In this document: in pieces, positions 13,494 through 21,434 of the stretch
Layout of the letters: every line of letters begins with the position of its first letter
Numbering within the stretch: the first letter of the stretch is position 1
DNA from: an uncultured Clostridia bacterium
Lineage (GTDB): Bacteria > Bacillota > Clostridia > Oscillospirales > CAG-382
Assembly: GCA_947305675.1 (NCBI GenBank)
Contig: CAMZED010000015.1
Span: 1-21,931, forward strand
Length of the DNA stretch: 21,931 bases
Reading direction: 5' to 3'
Program-made: the position numbers and the translations under genes
Notes under the pieces: generated by a model
What the model was told of the DNA's origin: nothing
Databases searched by the model: none
The model's input: the letters and a program-made list of their open reading frames with translations, nothing else

Positions 13494-14102
13494 TCACTCG
13501 CAGCGCGTATCAAAAAATTCTTTGTGTTCCGCCAGCGCTTTCAAAGCGTTGCCGCGGTGGCTGACCGCGTTTTTTTCACCGCCCTCGAGTTCGGCGAAGG
13601 TTTTTTTAAGCGGCGGATAATAGAACAGCGGATCATAACCGAAAGTCCCTTTCCCGCGCGGAGATTCAAGAATAAAGCCCTCCGCTTCGCCGCGGACGTA
13701 AAGTGCCTTGCCGTCCGGGCGGCGGACGCAGATCACGCTTACGAACCGGGCTGTGCGTTTTTCAAAAGGAACGTCTTTAAGTTCCGAAAGAAGTTTGGCG
13801 TTGTTTTTTGCGTCGTTTGCAAAAGCGCCGGAATAACGCGATGAATATACGCCGGGAGCGCCGCCGAGCGCGTCGACGCAAAGCCCGCTGTCGTCGGCGA
13901 TCGAGATCATGCCCGAATACCTGCAAAGCGCGTCCGCTTTGATAAAAGCGTTCCCCTCGAACGTGTCGGCGTTCTCGATTATCTCGCCGGTAAAACCCGA
14001 TTCTTTTATCGGTATAAGCTCGATACTGATGCCCGCGTCGGCAAAAAAGCGTTTGAATTCATCGACTTTATGCATATTGTTTGTCGCAAGTATCGCTTTC
14101 AT
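13494..14102 (-). CDS. rdgB: XTP/dITP pyrophosphatase (non-canonical purine NTP hydrolase)
   Basis: The 202-residue protein belongs to the HAM1/RdgB family, which hydrolyses XTP, dITP and ITP to the monophosphate and pyrophosphate and so keeps damaged purines out of nucleic acids. Recognisable motifs are ATNNxHKxxE at residues 6-15, 'ADDSGLCVDAL' at 69-79, 'GTFGYDPLF' at 152-160 and 'SHRGNALKAL' at 181-190. Length and start fit the family exactly. The gene begins on the ftsY stop codon (TAATG) and is followed after 28 nt by cdaA. It is the first of three housecleaning enzymes in this run, the others being dtd and mazG. Confidence 0.97.
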   Translation of the reverse strand: MKAILATNNMHKVDEFKRFFADAGISIELIPIKESGFTGEIIENADTFEGNAFIKADALCRYSGMISIADDSGLCVDALGGAPGVYSSRYSGAFANDAKNNAKLLSELKDVPFEKRTARFVSVICVRRPDGKALYVRGEAEGFILESPRGKGTFGYDPLFYYPPLKKTFAELEGGEKNAVSHRGNALKALAEHKEFFDTRCE

Positions 14103-15016
14103 TATTGTTCGTCCTCGAAAAAGGCGTTTATAAACTCGGCGGGATCGAAAGGACGAAGATCGTCGATCCCCTCTCCCACGCCGATGAACTTGACCGGGAT
14201 GCCGAGTTCGTGACGGATAGCGAGTATTATGCCGCCTTTTGCGGTGCCGTCGAGTTTTGTAAGCACGATCCCGGTGATCGCCGCGGCGCGGCTGAATTCT
14301 TTCGCCTGAATAAGGGCGTTCTGCCCCGTCGAAGCGTCGAGCACAAGAAGCGTCTCACGCGCGGCGCCCGGATTTTCGCGGTCGATAACGCGGTTGATCT
14401 TTGCGAGCTCTTCCATAAGGTTCTTTTTGTTCTGAAGCCTGCCGGCGGTATCGACTATAAGCACGTCGGCTCCGGATCTTTTTGCGGCGGCGACCGCGTC
14501 GAAAACGACGGCGGCGGGGTCGGCTCCCTCGCCCTGACGGATCAACGCAACGCCGTTGCGGTCCGCCCATATTGCAAGCTGTTCGGCCGCGGCGGCGCGG
14601 AACGTGTCGCCCGCGGCGAGCATAACGTTTTTGCCCTGTTCTTTCAGAACGTGGGCTATCTTGCCGATCGAGGTGGTTTTCCCGACACCGTTCACTCCGA
14701 TAACGAGTATTACCGAAAGCCCTTCGCCGATCATAAGATCGCCGCGTTCCCCGACGGAATCGGTCAAAATGGCTTTGAATTCTTCACGCGCAAGCGAAGT
14801 TTCTTTTATCTTTTTTTCTTTAAGCGTTTCGCGCAGCGTGTTTACGAGCCGTTCCGAAGTTTCGACCCCGACGTCAGCCATTATCAAAAGATCGCTCAGT
14901 TCCTCGTAAAAATCGTCGTCGACTTTGTCGTAGCTGGAAAACAAATCGTTCACCGGCTTAAGAAGCGCGTCTTTCGTTTTTTTCAATCCGCTTTTTAATT
15001 TATCGAAAAAACTCAT
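14102..15016 (-). CDS. ftsY: Signal recognition particle receptor FtsY
   Basis: The 304-residue SRP-receptor GTPase docks ribosome-nascent chain-SRP complexes at the membrane. An N-terminal four-helix (N) domain covers about residues 1-90. The G domain shows G1 GVNGVGKTT (108-116), 'GDTFRAAA' (136-143), G3 DTAGR (189-193), G4 TKLDGTAKGG (253-262) and 'FIGVGEGIDDL' (278-288). It lacks the long acidic A domain of the E. coli protein, as is usual in Gram-positive bacteria. The start shares one base with the smc stop, and its TAA stop shares one base with the rdgB ATG (TAATG). The smc-ftsY pairing is conserved in Bacillota. Confidence 0.98.
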   Translation of the reverse strand: MSFFDKLKSGLKKTKDALLKPVNDLFSSYDKVDDDFYEELSDLLIMADVGVETSERLVNTLRETLKEKKIKETSLAREEFKAILTDSVGERGDLMIGEGLSVILVIGVNGVGKTTSIGKIAHVLKEQGKNVMLAAGDTFRAAAAEQLAIWADRNGVALIRQGEGADPAAVVFDAVAAAKRSGADVLIVDTAGRLQNKKNLMEELAKINRVIDRENPGAARETLLVLDASTGQNALIQAKEFSRAAAITGIVLTKLDGTAKGGIILAIRHELGIPVKFIGVGEGIDDLRPFDPAEFINAFFEDEQ

Positions 15017-18000
15017 CAGTTGATATTCTCCTTGAATCTGTCGTCGAGTTTCGCCATATTAAGGCGCATATAATCCGAAATGCCCTTCTGGTGCATCGTT
15101 ATGCCGTAAAGGGTATCGGCGTGTTCCATCGTGCCGCGGCGGTGCGTGATGATGATATACTGCGTTTTATCGCTGTTGCGGCGTATGTAAGAGGCGAATT
15201 TGATTATATTCACATCGTCAAGCGCGCTTTCGATCTCGTCGAACACGCAGAAAGGCGCCGGATTCACGCGCTGCAGCGCGAGATAAAGCGATATCGCGGC
15301 AAAGCTCTGCTCGCCGCCCGACAAAAGCGAAATGCTTCTTACGCTCTTACCCGGGACTTTAAGGATTATTTCGATCCCGCATTCGAGCGGCAAAAGCGGA
15401 TCGGTCAGTTCGACCCTTGCGCTGCCGCCGCCGAAAAGCTCGGTAAAAACGGCGTTGAACTCGGTGTTGATCTTATCGAAATATTCGAGGAAGGTCTCTT
15501 TCATTCCCGAGGCGAGCTTGTTTATCGTCCTGTCGAGGCTGGCGCGGGTCTTGTTAAGATCCTCGGTCTGCGCGGTAAGAAAATCGAACCGCTCTTTCGT
15601 AACGCGGTATTCCTCGACGGCGTTAACGTTTATCGTGCCCATCGAACGGATCTTCGATCTGAGCGAAGCGAGCCTCGAAGGAGCCTTGTCCATTTTTTCT
15701 TTCGGCAGACGGAAGGAAAGCGCGTCGGAATAAGTAAGCTCGTATTCGTCCCACAGTTTAGCGGAGACGGAGTCGTATTCGGAATTGACCGAATCGCGCT
15801 TCGATTCCCCGGTAGTATAAGCACGGAACGCTTCCTCTTTGACGGCGGACGCCGTTTTTTGGCGGGCGCGCATCGCGTTAAGTTCTCTTTCTTTTTCCTC
15901 TCTGCCCGACATAAGCGATTTGAGTCGTAAATCGCAGGAAGCGATGACCGAATCGCATTCGGCGCATTCGGCGTTCAGCCTGCCGGTTTCGGCGGTGCGT
16001 TCTTTTATTATCTCTTCGGCTTTTAAAACCGAGTTTTTGCCGAGTTCTATCCTCGCTTCAAGTTCCTTTGTCCTGCCGCGGCAGAGGTCCAGTCTTTCTC
16101 CGGCGACGGCGAGTTCGTTGCGGCGGGTATAAAGTTCCATCCTCGCGTCGTTCACAAGGCGGAAAGCCTCTTCCTCGGCTTCTTTGGCGGTTTCAGCCCC
16201 GGCACGGGCCTTATCGCGCGCGACGGCCGCGTGGGTTATCGAAGAATCGACCAGTTCGATCTCTTTTATCACCGAATCGAGTTCCGCCCCGAGCCGCGCG
16301 GCGTCCTCTCCGGCGCCCGAAAGCGCCGATATATGGCTGCGTTCCTCGTCGATCCTGACTCCGACCGAAGCGTATCTCGCGGCGATATCGTTAAGCGCTA
16401 ACGATTTGTCGGAAATATCGGAATTAAGCGTTTTTATCGCGGATTCGCGATCACGCAGGATGCCGAAGGCGGCGGTGCGTTCCGATTCGAGCGAAGCGAT
16501 GGCTTTGCGGCGGACGGCGATTTCTTTTGCAATGCGTTCGATATCCATTGCGCGGGTGAACACGCCGACTTTTCCGTGGACGGAACCGCCGGTGTAACTG
16601 CCGCCGGCGTTGATGATCTGCCCGTCGAGCGTGACAACTTTTACCCTGAATCCGGTCTTGCGGGCGATCGCGGAGGCAAACTCGATATTGGCGGCTATTA
16701 CCGTTCTGCCGAGCAGATCGTTGACTATTCCTTCAAACTTTTTATCGTATTTTGCGATCTCGGAAGCCAGTCCGACGTACCCGGACATATTTTTGATCTG
16801 GGATACGTCGAACACCCTGCCCTCGACGCTTTCGAGCGGGAGGAAGGTCGCTCTGCCGAGTTTGTTGTCTTTTAAATATTTTATACACGCCTTGGCGTCG
16901 GCTTCTTTGTCGACGACAATAAACTGGACCGAAGCGGCAAGCGCCGTTTCCAGCGCGATAACGTATTCGCTTTCGGACGAGATCACGTTAGACACCGTGC
17001 CGTAAGGTTCGATCTTTCTGCCGTTGTCGGTTACAATGCCCGAAGCGCAATCGTTTATAACGCGCTTTACGCTGTCGGAATAGCCTTCCAGAAGCTGTTC
17101 GAGCCTTTGAAGCTGATCGTGGCGCTGTTCATCGGCGGAAAGAGCGACCTTTCCGGCGGTGATTTTTTCGTTTATTTCGTTTATTTTGCCGTTAAGTTCA
17201 ACGACCGCGGCGGAAGCCGATTCGTATTCCTTCCGCAGCGCGTCAAGTTCTTTTCCGGCGGCTTTTTGTTCCGCGGCGATATGTTCGGCTTCTGATTCGA
17301 GCAAAGCGATGCGGCGTTCCCCGGCAAGTATGCGTTCGCGGTTTTCACTCTCGGTTCTGCGGCTCGCTTCCAGCGAGGCGTTGACGGCGGCGAGTTTTGC
17401 GTTAAGAGCGCTCTTTTCACCGTTTAGGATCTCGGCGGCATTTTGCGCTTTTGAAAGCTCTTCTTCGACCGCCGCCGATCTGCGGCGCGCGGATTCGTGA
17501 TCGTATTCCGCTTTAATGCATTTTTCGCTTACCTCGGCAAGTTTTTCCTCGGCTTCGCGGCGAGCGGATTCGCAATCCAGTTCGTTCTGCCTGGCTTCGG
17601 CAAGTTCGCGTTCGGCGCCTTCGATCATTGTTTTCCCGGCGTATGCGGTTTCGTTCGCGTGGGAAATATCGTTGGCGCAGACCGCTTTTCTTCCCTCGGC
17701 TTCGCCTTTTTTGTGGATCGCCTCGGATTTTTCGCGTTCGCATTCGCTCATTACCCTGGCGAATTCATAACTCTCGTTAAGCATCCTGTCGGTCGCCGAT
17801 TCGCAATCGGCAACTTCGCGTTCGGCGTTATCCAAAGCGAGTTTGGCTGCGGCGAGATCGGTTTCGCATTCTACCCTGCGCTGCCGGAGAAATTCGATCC
17901 TTTCGAGCCAGAGAGTTATTTCAAGCCCTTTTTTCTCTTCGTTCAGAACGAGGTACTGTTTTGCGTTTTCGGCTTCTTTTGCCAAAGGTCCGATACGGGA

Positions 18001-18678
18001 AGATATCTCGGAAAGGATATCGTTCACCCGGACAAGGTTCGCCTCGGTATCGCGCAGTTTGCGCTCGGCTTCGAGTTTTTTATAGCGAAATTTGGATATT
18101 CCGGCGGCTTCTTCGAAAATACTGCGTCGCTCGTCGTCCTTTTGCGATAAAACCTCGGCGATCTTGCCCTGACCGATGACCGAATAGCCCTCGCGGCCGA
18201 TGCCGGTATCGTAGAACAGTTCGTAGATATCTTTTAACCTTACCTGTTTTTTGTTTATATAATACTCGCTCTCGCCGCTGCGGTAATACTTGCGTGTAAC
18301 AGTCACTTCCGGCCCATCCGAAAGACTGTAAGCCGCGTGCTTTGCCGGTTCGCTTCCGTCGTTCTGTTCTTCGGAAGGCGGAGCTATGGTTTGGTGGTTG
18401 GCGAGGTTATATTCTTCTTCCGTGTCGATGCAAAGCGATACCGAAGCGCAGTTCGCGGCGGAGCGCTGCGCTGTACCGTTGAAAATAACGTCCTCCATGC
18501 GGCTGCCGCGCAATGATTTGACGCTCATTTCGCCAAGTACCCAGCGCATAGCGTCGGAAATGTTCGATTTTCCGCTCCCGTTAGGGCCGATTATAGCCGT
18601 TACGCCGCTGTCGAACGTTATTCTTGTTTTATCGGGGAACGACTTGAACCCCTGCATTTCTATCGCTTTTAAACGCAT
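15016..18678 (-). CDS. smc: Chromosome segregation ATPase SMC
   Basis: The 1220-residue protein is a full-length condensin subunit that loads at the origin and organises the nucleoid with ScpA/ScpB. The N-terminal head has the Walker A motif GPNGSGKS at residues 31-38 and 'GQGKIAEVLS' near 169. Two long Glu/Arg/Ala-rich coiled-coil arms surround a hinge at roughly 520-680, with Gly-rich 'GGSYTGGS' near its end. The C-terminal head has the ABC signature LSGGEQS at 1119 and Walker B 'CVFDEIESALDD', with the catalytic Asp-Glu near 1147-1148. Compared with B. subtilis SMC, about 27 extra polar residues are inserted at roughly 91-122 in the N-terminal head. The ATG has GGAGA six bases upstream. 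The TGA stop shares one base with the ftsY ATG (TGATG), so translation is probably coupled. Confidence 0.97.
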   Translation of the reverse strand: MRLKAIEMQGFKSFPDKTRITFDSGVTAIIGPNGSGKSNISDAMRWVLGEMSVKSLRGSRMEDVIFNGTAQRSAANCASVSLCIDTEEEYNLANHQTIAPPSEEQNDGSEPAKHAAYSLSDGPEVTVTRKYYRSGESEYYINKKQVRLKDIYELFYDTGIGREGYSVIGQGKIAEVLSQKDDERRSIFEEAAGISKFRYKKLEAERKLRDTEANLVRVNDILSEISSRIGPLAKEAENAKQYLVLNEEKKGLEITLWLERIEFLRQRRVECETDLAAAKLALDNAEREVADCESATDRMLNESYEFARVMSECEREKSEAIHKKGEAEGRKAVCANDISHANETAYAGKTMIEGAERELAEARQNELDCESARREAEEKLAEVSEKCIKAEYDHESARRRSAAVEEELSKAQNAAEILNGEKSALNAKLAAVNASLEASRRTESENRERILAGERRIALLESEAEHIAAEQKAAGKELDALRKEYESASAAVVELNGKINEINEKITAGKVALSADEQRHDQLQRLEQLLEGYSDSVKRVINDCASGIVTDNGRKIEPYGTVSNVISSESEYVIALETALAASVQFIVVDKEADAKACIKYLKDNKLGRATFLPLESVEGRVFDVSQIKNMSGYVGLASEIAKYDKKFEGIVNDLLGRTVIAANIEFASAIARKTGFRVKVVTLDGQIINAGGSYTGGSVHGKVGVFTRAMDIERIAKEIAVRRKAIASLESERTAAFGILRDRESAIKTLNSDISDKSLALNDIAARYASVGVRIDEERSHISALSGAGEDAARLGAELDSVIKEIELVDSSITHAAVARDKARAGAETAKEAEEEAFRLVNDARMELYTRRNELAVAGERLDLCRGRTKELEARIELGKNSVLKAEEIIKERTAETGRLNAECAECDSVIASCDLRLKSLMSGREEKERELNAMRARQKTASAVKEEAFRAYTTGESKRDSVNSEYDSVSAKLWDEYELTYSDALSFRLPKEKMDKAPSRLASLRSKIRSMGTINVNAVEEYRVTKERFDFLTAQTEDLNKTRASLDRTINKLASGMKETFLEYFDKINTEFNAVFTELFGGGSARVELTDPLLPLECGIEIILKVPGKSVRSISLLSGGEQSFAAISLYLALQRVNPAPFCVFDEIESALDDVNIIKFASYIRRNSDKTQYIIITHRRGTMEHADTLYGITMHQKGISDYMRLNMAKLDDRFKENIN

Positions 18679-18699
18679 TTTGAATCTCCGTCTATCCGT

Positions 18700-19710
18700 C
18701 TATTTGTTTGTAACAGTAACTTTAATATCGAACCTGTCGAGGTCCGACGGAATAAGTTCGATCTCTTTTACGCATGTCCGTTCTTTTATTCTTTTAAGCG
18801 CTTCACCGCCGTTGCCGGTAAGCATTGAAATATCGCCGGATCTGAACATGACTTTTGCAGTCGCGCCGCGCGCCGTACCGATGCGTTCGGCAATGAGGTT
18901 CTCGTACACTTTTGAATAAACGAGTTCGCCTATGGCGGGGTGAGTCGCGCCGAACGGGGCTTCGGCAAGGCTTTCCGAAGAGTGTAATCCCACGCGCAAA
19001 ACGTTTACTTTTCCGTTGAGGAAAACGCAATAGCAATCCGCCGACCGCGCGACGGCTTCTTCGGTTGAAAGCGGTTTATATTCCCCGGCAACGGTCATAT
19101 CGTAAAGTTTCGTGTTTGCAAATACCACGCAGGGATAAATGCGCGCTTCGTCGCAGGACATACTTACAATATCTTTCGCGGTTTGCAGTTCGCTTACGGG
19201 ATCCGCCCCGGGAAGCCCGACCATCATCTGTCCGCCGAGCAAAAAGCCCTGATTTTTTATCAGTTCCGCCGCTTTGAAAGAATCTTTCGCGGTATGTCCC
19301 CTCTCGGAAGCGGAAAGGACTTTGTCGTCGGTGCTCTGAACGCCGAGTTCGATTTCGGTCACGCGGTAATATTTTAAAACCTTTAATATCTCGGAGTCGA
19401 TGCAATCCGGGCGGGTGGAGATCCTGATCCCGGAGGCGACGCCTTTATCGATATATTCGTTTGCGATCGACAAGAGCGTTTCCATCCTTTTGCGCTCGAT
19501 CGCGGTGAAGCTGCCGCCGAAAAACGCGATCCGGCTTTGTCTTCCGCCGGGGTCGCCGGCGTTTTCGAGCAGTTCGCGCAGTTCTTTCGATTCGGTAGCG
19601 ATATCCTTGTCGGCGCGCTGACCGGTGATCTTCACCTGCGAGCAAAAAACGCAGCAGTGCGGGCATCCGGCGTGCGGGACGAAAAACGGTATATTACGGT
19701 GCGTCTTCAT
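18700..19710 (-). CDS. Elp3-like radical SAM protein without acetyltransferase domain
   Basis: The 336-residue protein begins almost directly with the radical SAM cluster motif: Cys16, Cys20 and Cys23 in C-P-H-C-C-V-F-C (CxxxCxxC, plus an extra Cys19). 'FFGGSFTAI' near residue 64 and 'ISTRPDCID' near 97 are typical of the Elp3/COG1243 branch. A C-terminal radical SAM extension follows ('HPAIGELVYSKVYENL'). It lacks the GNAT acetyltransferase domain of true Elp3 and stops after about 335 residues. From established knowledge, such proteins sit between rnc and smc in many Clostridia; their reaction is, to my knowledge, not established, although Elp3 itself modifies tRNA wobble uridine. The ATG at 19710 is preferred, with GGTGAG just upstream; a GTG at 19719 is an alternative. 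The gene overlaps rnc by 17 nt and is 21 nt from smc. Confidence 0.9.
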   Translation of the reverse strand: MKTHRNIPFFVPHAGCPHCCVFCSQVKITGQRADKDIATESKELRELLENAGDPGGRQSRIAFFGGSFTAIERKRMETLLSIANEYIDKGVASGIRISTRPDCIDSEILKVLKYYRVTEIELGVQSTDDKVLSASERGHTAKDSFKAAELIKNQGFLLGGQMMVGLPGADPVSELQTAKDIVSMSCDEARIYPCVVFANTKLYDMTVAGEYKPLSTEEAVARSADCYCVFLNGKVNVLRVGLHSSESLAEAPFGATHPAIGELVYSKVYENLIAERIGTARGATAKVMFRSGDISMLTGNGGEALKRIKERTCVKEIELIPSDLDRFDIKVTVTNK

Positions 19711-20428
19711 CCAACTCACCGATAAGGATCAGCGCTTCACGCGCGGCGGCCTGTTCCGCTTCGCGTTTGGATTTGCCTTTGCCTTTGCCGAGCAGATTGG
19801 AGTTAAGATAGACTTCGTACCCGAAAGTTCTGTCGTGGGGAGGTCCTTCCTCGCTTACAAGGCTGTAGGTAAGGGTTTCTTCGGGGGTTTGCTGAACGAT
19901 CCGCTGTAAACGCGATTTATAATCCTCCGCGCCGGACTTTACGACCGATTCAAGCATATTTGTAATGAAAGGTAGAACGAACCTGCGTGCTTCCTCCATA
20001 CCGCCGTCGAGATATATCGCGGCGATAAGCGCTTCGAACGCGTCCGCTACCGTGCTTTTGCGGTGACGTCCCACGCTCGACGACGATTCCCCTTTGCCGA
20101 AATACATATAGTCGCCAAGCGAAAACGATTCCGAAAAAGAAGCGAGCGCGTCTTCGCAAACCAGCGCCGCCCTTGTCCTGGTAAGGAACCCCTCATCGGC
20201 CTCGGGAAAGCGGTGGAAAAGCAGATCGGAGGTGATCACCGAAAGCACCGAATCGCCCAAAAATTCGCTTCGTTCGTTGCTTACGGTAAAGCCGCGGCGG
20301 CGGTTCTCGTTGCAATATGAAGAATGCGTGAGCGCAACCGTCAGCAGACGTTCGTTTTTGAACCGGTAACCGATAATTTTTTGAAGTTCGGACTGATCGC
20401 GCACTTCTCTTTCTTTAATTTCCTGCAT
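19694..20428 (-). CDS. rnc: Ribonuclease III
   Basis: This is a 244-residue double-strand-specific endoribonuclease that processes rRNA precursors and other structured RNAs. The N-terminal catalytic domain carries the signature NERSEFLGDSVL (canonical NERLEFLGDAVL) with the Glu and Asp metal ligands intact. The second acidic pair is in 'DAFEALIAAIYLDGG'. A C-terminal double-stranded RNA-binding domain runs from 'DYKSRLQRIVQ' to 'AEQAAAREAL', including the GKGKGKSKREAEQ stretch. The ATG at 20428 has AGAGGA eight bases upstream; a longer frame to 20509 would lie inside plsX and has no family similarity. The 3' end overlaps the next gene by 17 nt. Position between plsX and smc is classical, except that acpP is missing in between. 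Confidence 0.97.
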   Translation of the reverse strand: MQEIKEREVRDQSELQKIIGYRFKNERLLTVALTHSSYCNENRRRGFTVSNERSEFLGDSVLSVITSDLLFHRFPEADEGFLTRTRAALVCEDALASFSESFSLGDYMYFGKGESSSSVGRHRKSTVADAFEALIAAIYLDGGMEEARRFVLPFITNMLESVVKSGAEDYKSRLQRIVQQTPEETLTYSLVSEEGPPHDRTFGYEVYLNSNLLGKGKGKSKREAEQAAAREALILIGELDEDAP

Positions 20429-21434
20429 TTTCAGGGTCCTCTTCGTTGTTTTTTTCTTTTGCCATGGCGCGGGCGATCTTTTCGATAACTCTGCTTTGGG
20501 AATAAACAACCGCCTGTTTCACCGCCGAGCAGAACGCGTGCGAATCGGATCCGCCGTGCGCTTTTATCACCGGCTTAGCCAACCCGAGGAACGGCGCTCC
20601 TCCGTATTCGGCGGGATCGAGCGCTTTTTTGAGCCGCGCGGTGCGTTTTTTCGTAAGCATTCCGGCTACGGCGGAGGCGGTGTTACCGGTGAGCAGCTGT
20701 CTTAACGTTTTTGACATAAAGTATGCCATACCCTCGACAAGTTTCAAAATAATGTTGCCGGTGAATCCGTCGCAGACAAGGACATCGCATTCGCCGAACG
20801 GGATGGATTTCCCTTCGCAGTTGCCGACAAAGTTAATGCCCGGTTCGTTGCTGAGGGCGGTGAAGGTATCGCGGTAGAGCGGCGTTCCTTTGTGAATTTC
20901 GACGCCATTGTTCACAAGCGCCACGCGCGGATCGCTTATTCCCAAAGCGTTCTCGGCGTAGATAGCGCCCATTTTCGCATAGAGACACATTATTTCGGGA
21001 GTGGCGTCAAGGTTCGCGCCGCAATCGAGCAGCACAAAAGGCTTTTCAAGAGGGACTACCGTAGCCAGTGCCGCGCGGCGAACGCCTTTTATGCGCCTTA
21101 CGTTGAGCGAGGCGGCGGTGAACAAGGCGCCGGTGTTCCCGCAGCTGACGACCGCGTCGGCAATTCCGTCGCGGCAGAGGTTCACAGCTTTCACAACGGT
21201 ACTGTCGGATTTTTCTTTGTTTACCGCCGAAGGTTCGTCGGTCATCTCGACAACGCTTCCGGCGGTGACGAATTCGCAGCCGTTTATCGTTTGCGACAGT
21301 TCTTTCTTTGCCTCTTCGGTACCGACGAATATAAGTTCCGCGCCGCATTCGCGGGCGGCTTCCAGCGCGCCGGCGGCAAGGACCGAAAAATGAGCGTCGC
21401 CCCCCATTATATCAACAGCGATCCTGATACTCAT
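20415..21434 (-). CDS. plsX: Phosphate acyltransferase PlsX
   Basis: The 339-residue product matches the usual PlsX length. PlsX makes acyl-phosphate from acyl-ACP for the first acylation of glycerol-3-phosphate in phospholipid synthesis, at the inner face of the membrane. Family landmarks are an N-terminal 'AVDIMGGD' (usually AVDAMGGD), 'SCGNTGA' near residue 98, 'LLDCGAN' near 135, and 'CDGFTGNI' near 225. I chose the ATG at 21434 because MSIRIAVD aligns with the family start, it overlaps the topA stop as ATGA, and GGAG lies nine bases upstream; an extension to 21467 would only add residues encoded inside topA. The 3' end overlaps rnc by 14 nt. In many Bacillota plsX leads into fabD/fabG/acpP; here it leads straight into rnc. 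Confidence 0.96.
   Translation of the reverse strand: MSIRIAVDIMGGDAHFSVLAAGALEAARECGAELIFVGTEEAKKELSQTINGCEFVTAGSVVEMTDEPSAVNKEKSDSTVVKAVNLCRDGIADAVVSCGNTGALFTAASLNVRRIKGVRRAALATVVPLEKPFVLLDCGANLDATPEIMCLYAKMGAIYAENALGISDPRVALVNNGVEIHKGTPLYRDTFTALSNEPGINFVGNCEGKSIPFGECDVLVCDGFTGNIILKLVEGMAYFMSKTLRQLLTGNTASAVAGMLTKKRTARLKKALDPAEYGGAPFLGLAKPVIKAHGGSDSHAFCSAVKQAVVYSQSRVIEKIARAMAKEKNNEEDPENAGN

Noticed and set aside
13466..13510. Possible promoter before cdaA (TTGATA followed by TATAAA)
   Set aside because: The two boxes are only 14 bases apart, too close for a SigA promoter, and no other pairing is good.
14081..14998. Plus-strand open frame of about 305 codons opposite ftsY
   Set aside because: Codon-aligned shadow of ftsY with no family similarity, for the same codon-usage reason.
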